NCBI RefSeq assembly: GCF_021018805.1
Contig: NC_086247.1
Location: forward strand, 94,877,338-94,941,337
Direction of reading: 5' to 3'
Length of the DNA stretch: 64,000 bases
Source: Prinia subflava
Lineage: Eukaryota; Chordata; Aves; Passeriformes; Cisticolidae
The notes beneath the pieces are model-generated. The model had not been told where the DNA came from, searched no databases, and saw only the letters and a list, made by a program, of their open reading frames with translations. The position numbers and the translations under genes are program-made. Below are positions 47,932 to 61,833 of this stretch, one piece after another; position 1 is the stretch's first letter; each line of letters starts with the position of its first letter.

Positions 47932-50900
47932 CAGACAGAATACTTCTTAATCTGCTTAGCAAAGACATTTTCAGTCACTCTGACTACCTTTTAAATCAGG
48001 CTGACTTTGGAGATGACTTCAGAAAGAAAAGAAAAAAAACTCTGAAGAAAAACACCTCCAAATTGTTCATTCCGCAAGGAGTTTAGAAACCACCGCCCCC
48101 ATACACAAAGATGAATGCAGAAAAATAACTATCTTTAGGACTTGTTTTAATAAATAAATTGTCCCCTTTGACACAGCAGATAAGAAGGAAGATGTCCACC
48201 CACAGACATCTCACACTATTAGCAATCTAGTTAACATCTGTAAATGTTTTAGGGAAAGAAATTACACTTTGAGACATTTCTTTTTTAATTATAGGCTCCA
48301 GATGAGATTTGTTAGAGCAGGGAAATGTATCCCATAGTGACTGATGTCAATAGCAAGCAGTGCCTAAAGCCAGCAAGGATTGGGAAAGCCATGCTGTTTG
48401 CTGCTCTTGGCACTGCTCCCTGCTTTCACGATGTCAAAGTTAGAACCGCCTTTATATGCACTTTCCATTTTTTTTCCACAGTAGCTGTTGCCAGCAAGCT
48501 GTAAACTACCGTATATCATTCAGATTTAAGAACCTAAACTTTAAAACAAATTAAACTCTTGTTGACATTGTAGTAAAAATCAGAATCGAACTGAACAGCT
48601 CAGTAAAACTGCACTTCAATTATTTTATGGATTTAAGATTGTTTTCTAGGATTCCCAGACTCCCAATACAGTGAAGTTATTTCCTCTTGGCAGATGTCTG
48701 GAAAAAAAAAATTATTGAATGGATAAAATCATGTGGCAGACACCAGGTTGAAGCCTAAAGGGAGGAAATGGTGTCTCCCCAGCACCTGTAAATATTTGTG
48801 CTATGTCTTGACCAGGAGAGCCTTTCTCCATGCTTTGAAAAAAAAAAATTAAAGGTTTTTATTTTGTGAGTTTTTAAGGAAATAGAATCTTCCTCTGTCA
48901 AAACCCAGTTTCTAACTAGGTGTTTATGTGGGTTTGAATGAGAACAGCACACACAGATCTGACCCACCTTTTAGAACTACATCCAAGCGCAGGTAAACAC
49001 ATGCAACACACCAGTGCTCCCAGTCCCCGGCCTCTGCTTATCTTTCATTTCCTTACTTAGCAGTTAATGTTGGGTATTCTTTTTATAATTCTCTCCTCTT
49101 TTTTTCCTATACTGTAAAATGGAATCAAAGGTTTCCATCTGATTAATTGCCAGGTTTCCATTCTTTTTAATGTTTCCTCTCAAAACAGTTCAGAATGAAA
49201 GTATTTCAGAAATGTGTGTAAAAGGAAGCTACTGGAGATAATAATTTGTTTCATGGAACTATGTTTTACAAAAGGTGTGGTGCACCAAAAGGGCTGTTGT
49301 GTGGAGCAAACAACAATCAATTTTTGTAGTCTTTCGTCAAAACCTTTTTGCACTTTTTCCTTTTATCTCATCAGTAGAATGTCCTTGATGTCCCCAGAGC
49401 TCCAGACTGAAAAACGTTTGGTTCACAGGATCTTTAGCAAGAGCGGACCCTTGCTGGGCTACTCTTGTGGCAAGGCTGCTTCTGAAGAGTGAGACAGATC
49501 TCTCTTGCACATCTGCATCCCCACAGCTAGGTCGTGTGGTCTGCATGTCGTTGTTGAGCTCCCCAGGGAGCGAGGGGCCCTGCCTGCCCCTTCAAGCAAT
49601 ATGTAGTTGTGTGGATTTCCCAAAGCTGCTGTGTTAGCCTCCATGCATTTACTTCCTGCTCCGAATTAGCTGATTTGACCTGACTGAATCTCATGAAAGC
49701 AGAGAGTTTTCTTCATTGAAGCATTATTAAATTTATTAATTACTTGAATTACTCTTAAAGTTCTTCCACTCATTTTGTTGCCTGGAGCACCTCTCAGAAG
49801 TGCAGACCAACTCCTGCTGGAGTTTGGATGTGCTGCAATATCACAGCCTGGGCTGTGGAAGCATCTGTCATTTCTCAGCTATTGAGAAGCAAGGGTTTTG
49901 AAGTCCAAGTACTCAAAAAGAGGCAGAAAAGAAGCCTATTGCACGTTTCCAGTGGTTGTTTGGAAAGTGTAATGCAAACATTTTGAATAAAAATTCAGGT
50001 CCTTAAGTGTGTTTGAGAGATGAGTGTTGTACATCTCCTCTCAAGTGCCTTTTTCCTAGTTCTCTAGTGCTGGCTGCAGGCTTACAGTACTTCATTCTTG
50101 GGGCAGAATAAATTTCCACTCTAGTGGGGAGCACTGAGCATCAGCAGGGTTCTTGCGTCAAGCAGTGAGCTGCAAGGAGGAAGGTTTTGTCTTCCCTGAG
50201 AGCCCAGCAGTAATTCTTACTGAATTCTTGCAACTGCATGTGATGATTTTACTGTTGACATTGCTCTGTCAGTCTAGCCAGAGCTTGAGCCATTCTGCAG
50301 CTAGGCACAGCATGTGTGGGAGAGCAGAAAAGAGGAAAGACATTTTTGTCATGTTTGCAGCTCTGTCACACTGAGACTACGTACAAATAAGAGTGTTCTT
50401 CCAGCTGCTATAATCTGAGATGCTTGCTTAGGTGGTTTTAGCATCCAAGGAGTAGTGGAATCCAGGGACAGCCTGAATGCAGTGGTTTTCTCAGCCACGT
50501 CTCCACACTAGGGACAACATCCACTAACACCCTGAGGCTTTCCATATCATGGCCCAAGCTGCGATGGTATGTCTCCAGTGTGAGTCCACTTAAATCAGCC
50601 TTTGGATCAAAGCTTCCCAGCCAAAGTGGATGGGGGTTTTGTTATGAAAAGGTCTATCCCTAGTTAGGGTGGTACAAAGCCACTGCCAGAGTGTCCTTAT
50701 GCCCTGCCAGTGCTCTTGTCCAAGGAGCCATGACAAAGAGGACATGCACTCCTCTTTGAACTGCAGTGTTCTCCAGCAACAGATGTTGCCGTGGGTGAAA
50801 TGAAATCCTATGGCATTACTTACAGCTCACATTATGGTGGTGACCAGGTCATCATGCCAAAAGCAATTTTATTGCATGACAGCTTTTTATGGCATCCATT

Positions 50901-53900
50901 TTTTTGCTGTCTGTTTGCAGTTCAGATTCCCAGAGGCAGTCCAACTTCTTGCCCACTGCTGCAGATTAGCAGCTGTGTTCCATCACCTAAGGATTTGCCC
51001 CAGCTAGCATGACCTTTCCCAGCCCAGTCCCCAGCAGGCTCATAGGTGCATTTCTTTTCCCTTATCAAACACATAAAAATTTTATTAGCCCCACCCAACC
51101 TTTCTCTTCCATTCAGCAGCATGTGACCACTCACTGAGTCACTTTATGGTTATCATTTTATCTGACTGAGCAAAACCCCTGAGAATTAGAGGTTACCAAA
51201 CAAGGCTCAGCCTTCACACAGGCAAGGCACAGATGTGTCCCAGCAGTGGCCACCCGCTGTGCCATAGTCACATTGTGTATGATCTACACAGTGGCATCCT
51301 CTTGTTGTCCCTGCCTAGGTGCGCTCTTTGCTGGGTGATGTGAATAATGGCACCGTTCTTTTCTGTTCAGCATGTACCTCATCGATGAAAAGGGCTATAA
51401 GGGAAAGAGGTATTGATAGAGTGATGATAATAGGGCAAGTTGGGTCTATTAAGGAAAAAGAAAAAGACAACCAAACATGTCTTGCTCAGAAACAGATCAT
51501 ATAGATGCTGTTTTAACCTATCTCCAGGACACTTCCATTCTTGAGACCATGCTACTCTTGCTCAAGTCCATCCGCGTGAGGCTGGTTGAGTGGAAGAAGA
51601 GTAAAGTCTCTTGGCCGTTCTCTACCCATGGAAAGAAAAGGGCACTCAGCAAATACTGTTGTGTGACCTAAGGTGCTTCTTTCTTTCCTCCATTTATTGT
51701 TTCTTTGCTTTACTTGATATGCCCAGCTGCATGCAAGCTGTTTTTTTTATCAACAGCACTGCAAGGTGGCTCATATTGGAGGATTCCAAAGGATCACTAT
51801 GGGCCACACTATTATTACATAAAGTCAATTAAAGAGCATACATGCACATCCCATTGATTTGATTTAGAACTAACGAAAGCTTCAGTAATGTGCAATTACA
51901 AGAAACTTAATGACCCCGTTATATTGAATGCAGCTTCTGTGGCACCTAATACGCTTTGATGAATTGCTCATTATGTGCAATGTTGGAAAAGCTTCTAAAA
52001 AGATTAATAATTGTATAATAATTGTATAGAGAAATTCAGTTTTATTTGGCTTTTTTTTAAACTGTGAAATCAGTAAGCCATTAAGATTATGGACCTTCTC
52101 TTGCTTCCTTTTTCTCCCTCCTGTACCCCCAGAATTTTTTTTTTCTAAAGCTAATCTGTCACTTTCCTAGCATGTGAAGACAAGTTCTTTCTTGTGTTAT
52201 ATAGAAAGATCTGGCCTGACACAGATAGTCATGTGAGGTCTTAAAGGTTGGTGTCACACTGGGACTGGGTGTCAGTCTGGCAGACACACTGGGTGTCAGC
52301 TGCCCACAGAAATCACCAGTGTTCAACTGGATGCCTGCACATGGATGTGCCTTTGGCAGGGCATGAAGTCTCCAAGCAGTAGCCTTCAGCATCAGGCTCA
52401 GAGCTTTGTGACATGGTCCAGTCCCATTCCCCCTCTCCCATTCACTGCTGGTAAGGTTGGAAGAAGTCAGCCATTGGGGCCATCAGGTGGGCTTTGACCT
52501 TGCTTTTCTAACCATAGGATACTTTGAGAGCCTCATGTCTCAAGTGTTATCCATGCTTCAGTTGACAGCTAGTTGTGAGGTACAGCAAGCGTTGAAAGAT
52601 GGGATCAGGAATATGAGAATAAAAAGACAAAAATAGGAAGTTTTATTTCAGTTATATTCAGAATTTAACACTGCCAGAGACATCTGGAGCTAGAAAAATA
52701 GGCAAATGCAGACTTGCTTAAAATTTGTTTCGATTTTGAATCTAGTCTCGTCATGCTTCAGGGCATGAGTTCTGGATGCTGGGGTCTAACAGCACTGTTT
52801 CGCTGTTGGGCACTAGATTGAAAAGAAGAACTCTTCACCAGGATCAGTTTGCATTACTGTATTGCTTGTGACAGGAGCAAATTCCTGTTGTCTATGACAA
52901 AGGGGTGCGTGGTCTTCCTTACTCCTTCTGGACTGGTACCCACAAAGCTTCCAGCAGTGCTGACCTCAGGTTTTGGCCGCCTTAGGTAACATTTGTGTAG
53001 TTTGTCTGTCGTGGGGAAATTTTGTGTAAAATGTAAAATATGTCTGTTTTGTTTCCCTTACAGATGCTCTTAGGAACGTAAACACATCATTTTGGTTAAA
53101 CTGTGGTTTATTTGTTCATTGCCCAGCCTTACCCTCACACATGTGTGTATATGTGTGTCAGATGAGGCTTGCATCATACTGGGGAAGATCCTGCAGCCTC
53201 TGCACAGCCCAAATCCCCATCTGCCCAGGCAAGATTGGCCTCAGTGAGGGCTACCTGAAATTCCTCTTGCATCTCTGATTCTTTGGTAAAAAGGAGAAAT
53301 CAGATTGAGTGCAGCCATTCTCAGACTAAGAGTATAAACAAGCTGAAGTTTAGACTCCAATGTGTTAGAAATCACTGCAGCTCTGCTGATTCCTGTGCTA
53401 ATTTCCAGCAGCCGGGGAATTCAGCCCTAAGTGTTTGCAGAGCGAGAGACGCAGGGTGTTTCCAGGGCTGCCTAAGGGAGGGATGAAAAAAATCAAAACC
53501 CAGAAATTCTGGTGCAATACGATGGGACTCATTTAGTCTGGGCACCTATTCAAGAGCTCCAGTTGAAGTGCTGCTGCACACTGCTGTCATCACACTACAA
53601 GGAACCTTTCCCATTAGCCCTCCACAGTGCAGCTGCCCTGGAAGACTTGGAGTTGTTAAACTAAATAAGGCAGAGAGTAGAGCAGGTAGGAAAATGACTC
53701 CGTGGTAATGGCTGTCATGCACAACAATGCCTTCCATCGTGCCAAGCTGATGTTCTTATGGGAGGATCATGTTTTATTAAAACCTGCTACTTGCTGTCAC
53801 TCACTTGCTCCACTGTCCTATTCGCTGTCTCCAAAAATAGCATGCCCTGTGGTAGTGGCTTATTATGATTAAACAGATAAAAATAAGTTTAAGGTTTAAA

Positions 53901-56900
53901 CACATCCAGGACACCTGAGGTAATACAAGATCTGACTTCTTTGTGGAACATGTGAAGTTATATTTTCCACTGCTTCACAAGACTTGTTTTGTTTGGTTTT
54001 TAATTCAGTAAAATTTCATGTGATCTATAGTTTTGCATTATAGTCTGGCACCTCAGGAATTTATATCACTGTTTTCTGATGTTTTGCCTCACTCACAAGA
54101 CAATACTTACTAGCTATGAGAAAATCGTTCTGTAAGAAAAAACCTATTTTTTTCTGTGATTTGAGTAACAATTCTATGTTGTTTGTTGCAGCTTTCATGT
54201 GTCAAAATGTAGTGATGCTTGTTAATAATGAGGAAGTAGGTACCCTGATAAAAACTATAAAATTTTAGTCATGGGATGGTTTACACTAGGAGCTCAATTT
54301 TTTTAGTCACTGTATATGCATCTATATTTAGCCATTTTTCTCTTAAAATCTCTACTTGGAGATAAGAAAAAAAACTTCCCTCCTGTATTTCTGCTTCCTC
54401 TGCATTCATTTGCGACTTTGAATTCCTCTTCAGTGTTTCTAATATGTGGCATTTCATCTAAAAGAAGGGCATACAAGAGCACAGAAGCCTGATGGAGCAA
54501 GATATGTCATCACTGCTGGTGGAAAAAATCCAAGGGCAATGATTATAGGCAGTAAAGTGAATGTCATACTACAAATCATGACTACAGGTAGCAGGGTGTC
54601 AGCGTCAAACCCATGTAGTCACTCCAGAGCTATGTGTCCCCAGCTCTCTTTGTGTGCTGAATAGGAGCAGCAGAAATTCAGAGCACTTGTGGGTACTTCC
54701 ACACTGTGTAATGAGCTGTGTGGAGAGATCCCTGACCTGGGTGTTGCTGTAATTGTACCCATGTAACGCTTGACCTTAGCTAGTGAGTTCTGCCACGAGG
54801 AAAAAACAGTGAGCCAAATCAAGGCAGTATTTCTTTCAGGACTGCTACTTGTTTCTGGAGATTGCTCAGACCTTCCATAGACCATCTGGAGGCTGTGACA
54901 CAGAAGCTGTGCAGTCTGACCAGTGTTAAACACCGTCCAAATGAGGTCTCCAGTCATGGCATCGTATTTCTTGGGCAGTTACACCCATGTGAGAGATGAA
55001 GCATTATTGTCCGGACATGGCAGAATTGGAGTGTGATTTACCACAGGTTTTCCACACGCATAGCTTGAAAGGTGCAGCTGGTATTACTTGTATTTTCCAT
55101 GCCACGCGAACCAGTCAGAGCAGGCTGCTTTTGTTCATTTTCATCAGGAGAACGTCATCCCATCTCAGCCTCTTGTCTTCAGTTCTGCTCCATGTTAGAG
55201 GCAGTGGTGCCCATCAGACACAGGTGGACATGGAGAAATGAGCAAAGGTTGGTTAGTCAGCTGTGGCTAGAAATGTCATGTGACCCTGCATGCCTGGATG
55301 TCTTGGGACATGCCATGTGGCACTTTCCGTTGATAAGGAAACCAAAAAACATCCTGAAGGAGCTGAATTGATGCCATTGCTATTTACAGGACAACAGGGG
55401 CATGTGAATCACAAGGTGTCAGCTCAGTGCAAAATATCTGAGTGTCCTGAGCCTAAACTCTTATCACACCTCTCTGTCTATTAAAAAGAGTGAAGAGCCA
55501 CAAAGCTCACTTGTGGAAGAGTGCATCATAAAGGGGCACAACAGTAAATACAACCTAGATTTCTGCTACTCAGTCTCAGGCCTTTCTGGGCTCCTGTTGA
55601 CATGGATTGAGGTCATGAGAACAATGGTCTTTGACTTCCACATGTGTGACAAGACAGCAACTTCACACAGCCAGAAACTGGAGGCTTAATTTTACTGCTT
55701 GCAAAGTGAAAAGGGATGAGATATGTTTCAAACTGATATTATTCACACACAAAACTGTAGACTCAGCTCCTTATAATTGTGCATTTGACCATGACTCTCA
55801 GCTTACTTCCATTTTGTTCAGACTCTAGGGGTACATTCACCTTTAGGAGTATGAAGTTTTCCGAACTCTTACTTGTATCCCCAAACAGCTCCACAGTTGG
55901 GAAAACCCTGTGCATGTGCCCTCTCCCAACTCCCTGCACCACTGACCTTGTAACTTCTTTGCTCTGAGCAGGATCAGTCTCTGAGCTGGAAGGCAGAACT
56001 TTTTCTCAGAAGAACAGGAATTTTATTAAAACGGAAGGCCACCTTGTTATCCATATTCAGTAGTCGGATGCAAGGAAGACAGAAATCTGCAGAAGTTTAA
56101 AGTCTTGTCGGTTGGTGGAATCCATGTACAGCCACCAAATGTTAAAAATATTACACTTCCTATGAAGTTCGCATCTATATATGGAACCCGCATTTGTACA
56201 GATATATCTGGTTGTCCTGTTCCATGCAGGAACCCAAACTGGTTCATCGGTAAGATACTGATTTGGCTAATTAGTAAAGCAGAAATTTCCACTGCAAGGG
56301 CATTTAAAAGCAAAATTAAATACAAGAGGAAAAAACTCCTTATTAAACTAAAATGTGGGGTAACAGCTCACCACATCCTGCTACTGTGGCATCTGCTGTT
56401 TAGCAAAGGAAAGGTTCCTCTTTCAAAAGCCTTGACAGGTAGAGAGGTCGGTCACATGTTACCTGCATTTCTCAGCATTATTATTTTTTGACTCTTCTGT
56501 CAGTGGAAAAGCTTAACATGACAATGGAAAATACCAGTTGAGGCATTGTGGGGAACTGTAGGTGTTAGCTATGAAAGTGACAGTGGCCTCCCCTTCTTAA
56601 AGCCAGCAGAAAAACAGTGAAAAAAAAATCTGATGACAAAGGTGCTGTAAATCATAGTACTCAGCTGTTTAGTCTGATAGGGATCATCTTGGTGCTATAA
56701 GGGAAGTGCTGTATTTCTCTAGGCATTGAAGATTAAACATCTTGCATGCTATCCCAGATCTGCTGCTAAGCTGTATGTAGGGCCTCCGACAAGCTGGGTA
56801 ATCATTTGGGTCTCATCTGTCCTGGTTGTAAAACAGGTCTTTGTTAGTACTCAGTTTATGTTGTTTTAAAAATGAGTGTAAAGCCATTGCAACCTTTCTT

Positions 56901-59900
56901 TGAAGAATGTTGTGCTTATTCAAAACCCAGCTACTCCTGGAATGGTTCTGCAGACATGAATGGATGTGTATCTAAGCAGCTGGGAAAGCAAAGCATTTGC
57001 TGTAGGAATGAAACTCAAACTTGGGCCAAAGTACTGCTTGCACTGAATACTGCTGTTCTATGGACCACGCACAATCCTCTTGTAATAGTAGAGAGTTTAT
57101 AAGTCAAAACTTGAGCATTCAAGACTGCAGCCAGCTGATTCTCCTAAACTATATAATAAATATTTTGTTACAAATGTGGGAGCCAAGAGCAAAATGCCAA
57201 TTACTTTATCTGCCTGATCAGATCTTGCCTCTGTGGGAAGTTTTGCAGTGGTCCTACAGGACCAAGTGGAGCTCTGAGGATACCAAAGGGATACATGGCA
57301 AAGGAGATAGTGAACAGGGAATGGTCAGCTCATTTACTTGAAACATGAATTAAATTTACAAGAAACAAATTTAAAACAGGAAAAAAAAACTTTTTCCACC
57401 CTCACACCCGTACACTGCAGCACCCATTGCTACAGGAAACTGTGAAGGCCAAAATGGGTTCAGAAGGTTATTAGAAAACTTAATGGAAGAAAGTTCATCA
57501 AATTTCATTAGAAGCAAGGATACAGACCTCTGCTCAAGAAGTCCTCCAGCAGAGCAAAGGTGTACTAGAGAAAGCACCACTGGAGGTGTGCTGGTTCTTA
57601 TGTTCTTTCCCAAAGAACTGACAGTAGTGCTAGTTGTAACACTGGTGTGGATGGGCACACAGGATGCTTCAGTAGAACCATGTTTCAGTAACAGAGGTTT
57701 GATTTGCTATTGGGAAGGACAGTCTTGGGTCAGCCTACGACAAGAATATTGATGTTTTCTTGCCAAATGAAAGAAAAATCAGTTTGAGGTCAAACAGAAC
57801 ATTCCAAGACATTCCATTTGATGCAAAATAAAACATTTCCTAGCATGCAACAAAAATGTTAACATGTTTTGGGGTATTAAAAGGCAGCAAATTTTCCAGA
57901 AATCAGAAATTTAAAATGTGGAGAGTCCTCATGGGAGTGCTGGACCATGCAGTTGAGGGTGGCAGGGAACATGCTTCTAGCCAAACCCAGCATGCATCAC
58001 CCAGCACACTTCACATACACTTGCCTCCTGGTTTTCCCCCATTCCCACCCACCAGAGGGTTTTCCTTGCAGCCTCAGGTGTCTCAGTGGGCAGTGAGGGA
58101 AAGCCCGCTCAAATCACACTTCCCCTTTCATCTCTACTAGCGGTCTGCTGCTGCAAGATCAGGTGTGCTGCCACATATTCCACCCACCTGGGCCTTTTGC
58201 GTGCACCCTTGTCCTTCTCTGCAGGTTTTTTCCACTGCATTGCTGGGAATATTTTGCCTTTTTGACACTGCAGTGGGTAAAGGGGAAACAACAAGTGAAA
58301 TAAAGAGAGCTGTGTGCGAGCCACACTGTCCACAAATGACTGTGGAGGAGAGAGATATTGAGTCTCCTTTCTGGTGGTATTGACCCTGTTTCATTGTGAC
58401 ATCCAGTGGCAATGTATCCACTTGGATTGAGGCTCTGCTGTCTCTCAAATCCTTGGTGACATTGTCTGGTGACTGTTGTTGAATAGGTGCCAGATGTTGC
58501 ATGAGGATGCCAGGCTTACTTACCAAGGTAGGAGAAGTCCACCTATCTTAAGAAAGTAATATAAAATAAAAACAAGCAATAAACTGCTATGAGTCAATAA
58601 AAAAATGTGAGTGATTTCAGCTGGGGACAAATTGATTTGGCTGCTGAGAGATGGAAAGAGTGTGACTCAGTGAGCACAGTGGTCTCGTGGCCTGAGCCAA
58701 GGCAGGAGGGCTCCCAGCTGAAAGGAAAAGTTGTGTCATATCTGGAGTAAGACGTGTTCTACAGCCCTCAAGTGACAGAAGATCAGCTGAGGGTACCTGG
58801 AGTGACTTGAAGGGGCAGCCTCTTGAGTGCCTAAGCTGGTTTTGGAGATGGACCTTTGGCTTATGTCATCAAGTTGCTTCCAAAATACCTTTGCTACATG
58901 CTTTAATAGGGGAAAGCATGAGCTGGCAGGCTGAGGCTGTTGCTTTTGAAAGTTGTACTGAAAGAATCAAGCAAGAGTAACTCAGCAAGTGCTACAGCAT
59001 TAGTCAGAGATTTGAGATGCCTTGGTGCTAATCCTGACTGAGATGGGAAGGCCCTTCACATTTCCACCCGCCTGTCCCCATGCAATAGCAGTGGTCTTTA
59101 TGTTCACATTTTACAGAAGCATTGTGAAAACTCATTATTTAATGTTTCTAAGCACTAAGTAACTGTACAAAGAGTGAGCATAGCCCGGACTAGTATCTTA
59201 ATTTTATTTGATTTAACAGAAGCTTTGAGGGAACATTAGCAAAACTGTGATACTGCCTGGCTGGTAGGAGGATTTGTTTTCATTGTCACATAAAACATGA
59301 AGGTATTGCTGTGTGGTTTTGCTGCAGACCCCAGAGTGCCTTGAGAAATTTATCACAGAAGTGATCTTTACTAAAGCATCACGGCAGAATCATCCCACAG
59401 AAGTATGCTGTTTGCAGTCAAGGCAGAGACTCAGTCCCTAATGCTCTCTGGATTCTGGCCACATGTAAATGGGGCAGCACTTCTGGCTGGGTTTGGATGC
59501 ATGCACAGCAGTCTTTGTCTCAGTGCAGGGCTTGCTGCTTGAATTTGGTTTTGCTGTTTGGTAGTATTAGAGATGAATTCCACGGCACTCTCAAGAGGAA
59601 AAACTGCTTTGTCTTTTCACAGCTCATTTCCATACTTCTTAATTTGCTGCTGTAAATAGATAGTTACAAATGCAACTGATATTTCCTCTCTGAAGTATGG
59701 TGTGAGTATCCATTGGTAGAATGGTTTTGGTGGCCAGGACCTGTGACACAAATCCTGACTGATTCATGTGCTGCAATTACTAAGTGGGCAATAGGTCTGC
59801 AGGGAAAAAAACAAGCCATAAAAACCAACACCAAACATACCCAACTAATTGCTTCAGGAAGCTGGTTTTATACAGGCTTGGTCTTTTCCAGTAAACACAT

Positions 59901-61039
59901 GAAGTTATCTGGATTACTGTGAAGAGCAGCCCACAAGGAAAGGAAAATGCAGGCTTTTCCATGGTGCTTCCGTGATGTGGGCACGCAATGTTAGAGAAAC
60001 TCAGAAGCAGTGACAGCCCTGTTGATGGCATTTTGTCTATCTCCGTGTAAATCAGGTGGTGGGAGTTGCTGTAGGGAGGTGGAGTGGAGATAAAAGGGAT
60101 GTTGTGTAGTCCACTGTGGATGACCTTTGCCAAGTTCAGTCATTTCCTGTCCATCTGCCAAAAATCACATGGACATAATTGGAGTGTGGGAAACTATTGC
60201 TTGATGATTTTCAAGGGAGGGGGAATAGAAAGAAAGAAGACTTGTGAATAAAGAAAACAACACTTTATCAGTGGAGATGCAGTCTGACTGGCTGATGCTG
60301 AGATAGCAGACTGCTTATTGTCTCCTCTGACTCTTGCCAGGAGAGGTTTTTTTTTACTTACTTATCCCTCTCATCTGTTTGTGTCGATAGAAGGGTACAT
60401 GTCCACATGTGTTGGTCACCACGATGGGAAGGTATATTTAAACATGTTGCCAGCTCCAGTAATGGGCAAGCATGCAGCAGTTTCCTTTCTTCTGTTTTTT
60501 TTTTTCTCCAGTATCAACCCACAGTGGAAAAAGTCAGCATGTGAAGTTGTATTCTATCTAGGCATTGCAGCTGCACATACCCAGGTTCAGTGACTGTCAG
60601 CTTTCTGCCACCAGTACCTATTCGGGCTAACATATTTTCCAAGCAGCTGTTTTTGTTGAAAGAGTAAAATATTCTAGGATCTCCTGTAGTCCTCCTGGCT
60701 TTACATTTCTGAGGCAGTTCTAGAGCAAATGAAATGTTTTCTCTGTAACCAATTTGAAATGTTAAGTATGTTTGATGCAATCAAGGATCTAGGCTGCTGC
60801 TGGTTTTGTGATGCCTGGTTTTACGTGGTATTTAGCATGTTAATAACCTTGGTTAATCCTGCTGATTTTGCACAGTGATCAGCCTGTCCAAGCTACCTGA
60901 TGATGTCACACTTACTGTTCAGAGCTGTACTGAAGCTGTCAAGGAACAAGTGCGAGTCTGGGGGGGTTGTGGACTGAGGACAGCTGCCTGCAGCAGTGGG
61001 ATTCTAATCAATTCCTTTTCTTGTCTTCTTTCTTTGCAG

Positions 61040-61089
61040 TAAATGAAATTATAAGGAATGACCTTTCCAGTACCAATGTCCACTCATAG
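61040..61089 (+). CDS. NFATC1: NFATC1 terminal coding exon (C-terminal VNEIIRNDLSS motif)
   Basis: The acceptor tttctttgcag is followed by TA, completing the split Val codon, then NEIIRNDLSSTNVHS and TAG at 61087-61089. VNEIIR.DLSS is the conserved NFAT C-terminal motif present in long NFATc1 and related in NFATc2; human NFATc1 ends with nearly the same residues. The phase (2 bases) matches the exon ending at 31622. Only 50 bases are coding; the rest of the exon is 3'UTR. The exon was found by motif and splice site, as it is too short to detect by length. Confidence 0.97.
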
Positions 61090-61827
61090 CTTTCAGTGTG
61101 GGCCTGGTATGAAATACACACTTTTGACTTGGCTGGCACATCACCTCGAGTTGGGAGATGCCAAATGAACTGAAGACATTGCCTGGTACCACTCTGATCT
61201 TCCACCTTAATGAATGTCAGGAACCGAAGATTTACCTCTTACTTACAGAGAAATAGCTCCTCAACTTCAACTGATGAAACAGCTGTTTCTAAAGAAAATC
61301 ATCTCAGAAGAGAGAAGAGGGCACATTTCATGGGACAAAACTAGGAAACTCAGCAAAATCTGAACACTTCTTCCTGTTGCTGATCCTTTTGGCATGGCAC
61401 CGCTGGAATACAGCCCTGGAAGTGCCTTATTTTACCAGGTCGTGGCATCAGGGCATTTTTAAAAAGCTTTGAATTCGCTACAATTGAAAGTGTTGGTAGG
61501 TGCAGAAACTCTAGAGCTTGAATTCTGGAGAATGATACTGTAAAAAAGCATAGGACACTGCAGCAGAGTAGGGAGAGCAATCCCGACTCAAGTAAGACAC
61601 GTTCATGAATTCCAGAATTTCCTCAGCTTTTCCTCTGCTGTAATGTACAGCCTATTGCCTTATTCTCAGTGTATTTCAAAAGCCTCCTGATTTGTCATCA
61701 TCTCAGCTTTCTTTTGCTTCTTGCCTTTATTACATGCTAATGAATGATAGGGTTGGTAGTAGTAACATAGTAAGATTTTGATTTTGATCCGGCTTCTGTC
61801 ATAGCACAAGTGAGTTGAATAGCACAA

Positions 61828-61833
61828 AATAAA
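61828..61833 (+). terminator. NFATC1: AATAAA, early 3'UTR poly(A) signal candidate
   Basis: Canonical hexamer 740 bases after the stop, inside an A-rich stretch and followed by ggttgatgg. It could give a short 3'UTR form. Confidence 0.25.

Larger units (their letters stand above)
31623..61039 (+). other. NFATC1: NFATC1 intron, 29.4 kb, before the terminal exon
   Basis: Donor gtaagt, acceptor ttgtcttctttctttgcag. It is the largest intron here and joins the long transactivation exon to the last exon. Contents recognised: hexanucleotide array (36157-36300), palindrome (36985-37005), nested inverted repeats (41020-41084), L1-like reverse transcriptase fossil (43495-43784), palindrome (45577-45596), G/T-rich tract (47150-47237) and ATT microsatellite (47842-47931). 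In the remaining blocks (31623-36156, 37006-41019, 41085-43494, 43785-47149, 47932-61039) I recognise no exon, RNA gene or well-preserved repeat; the open frames there are short and look random. Confidence 0.85.
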
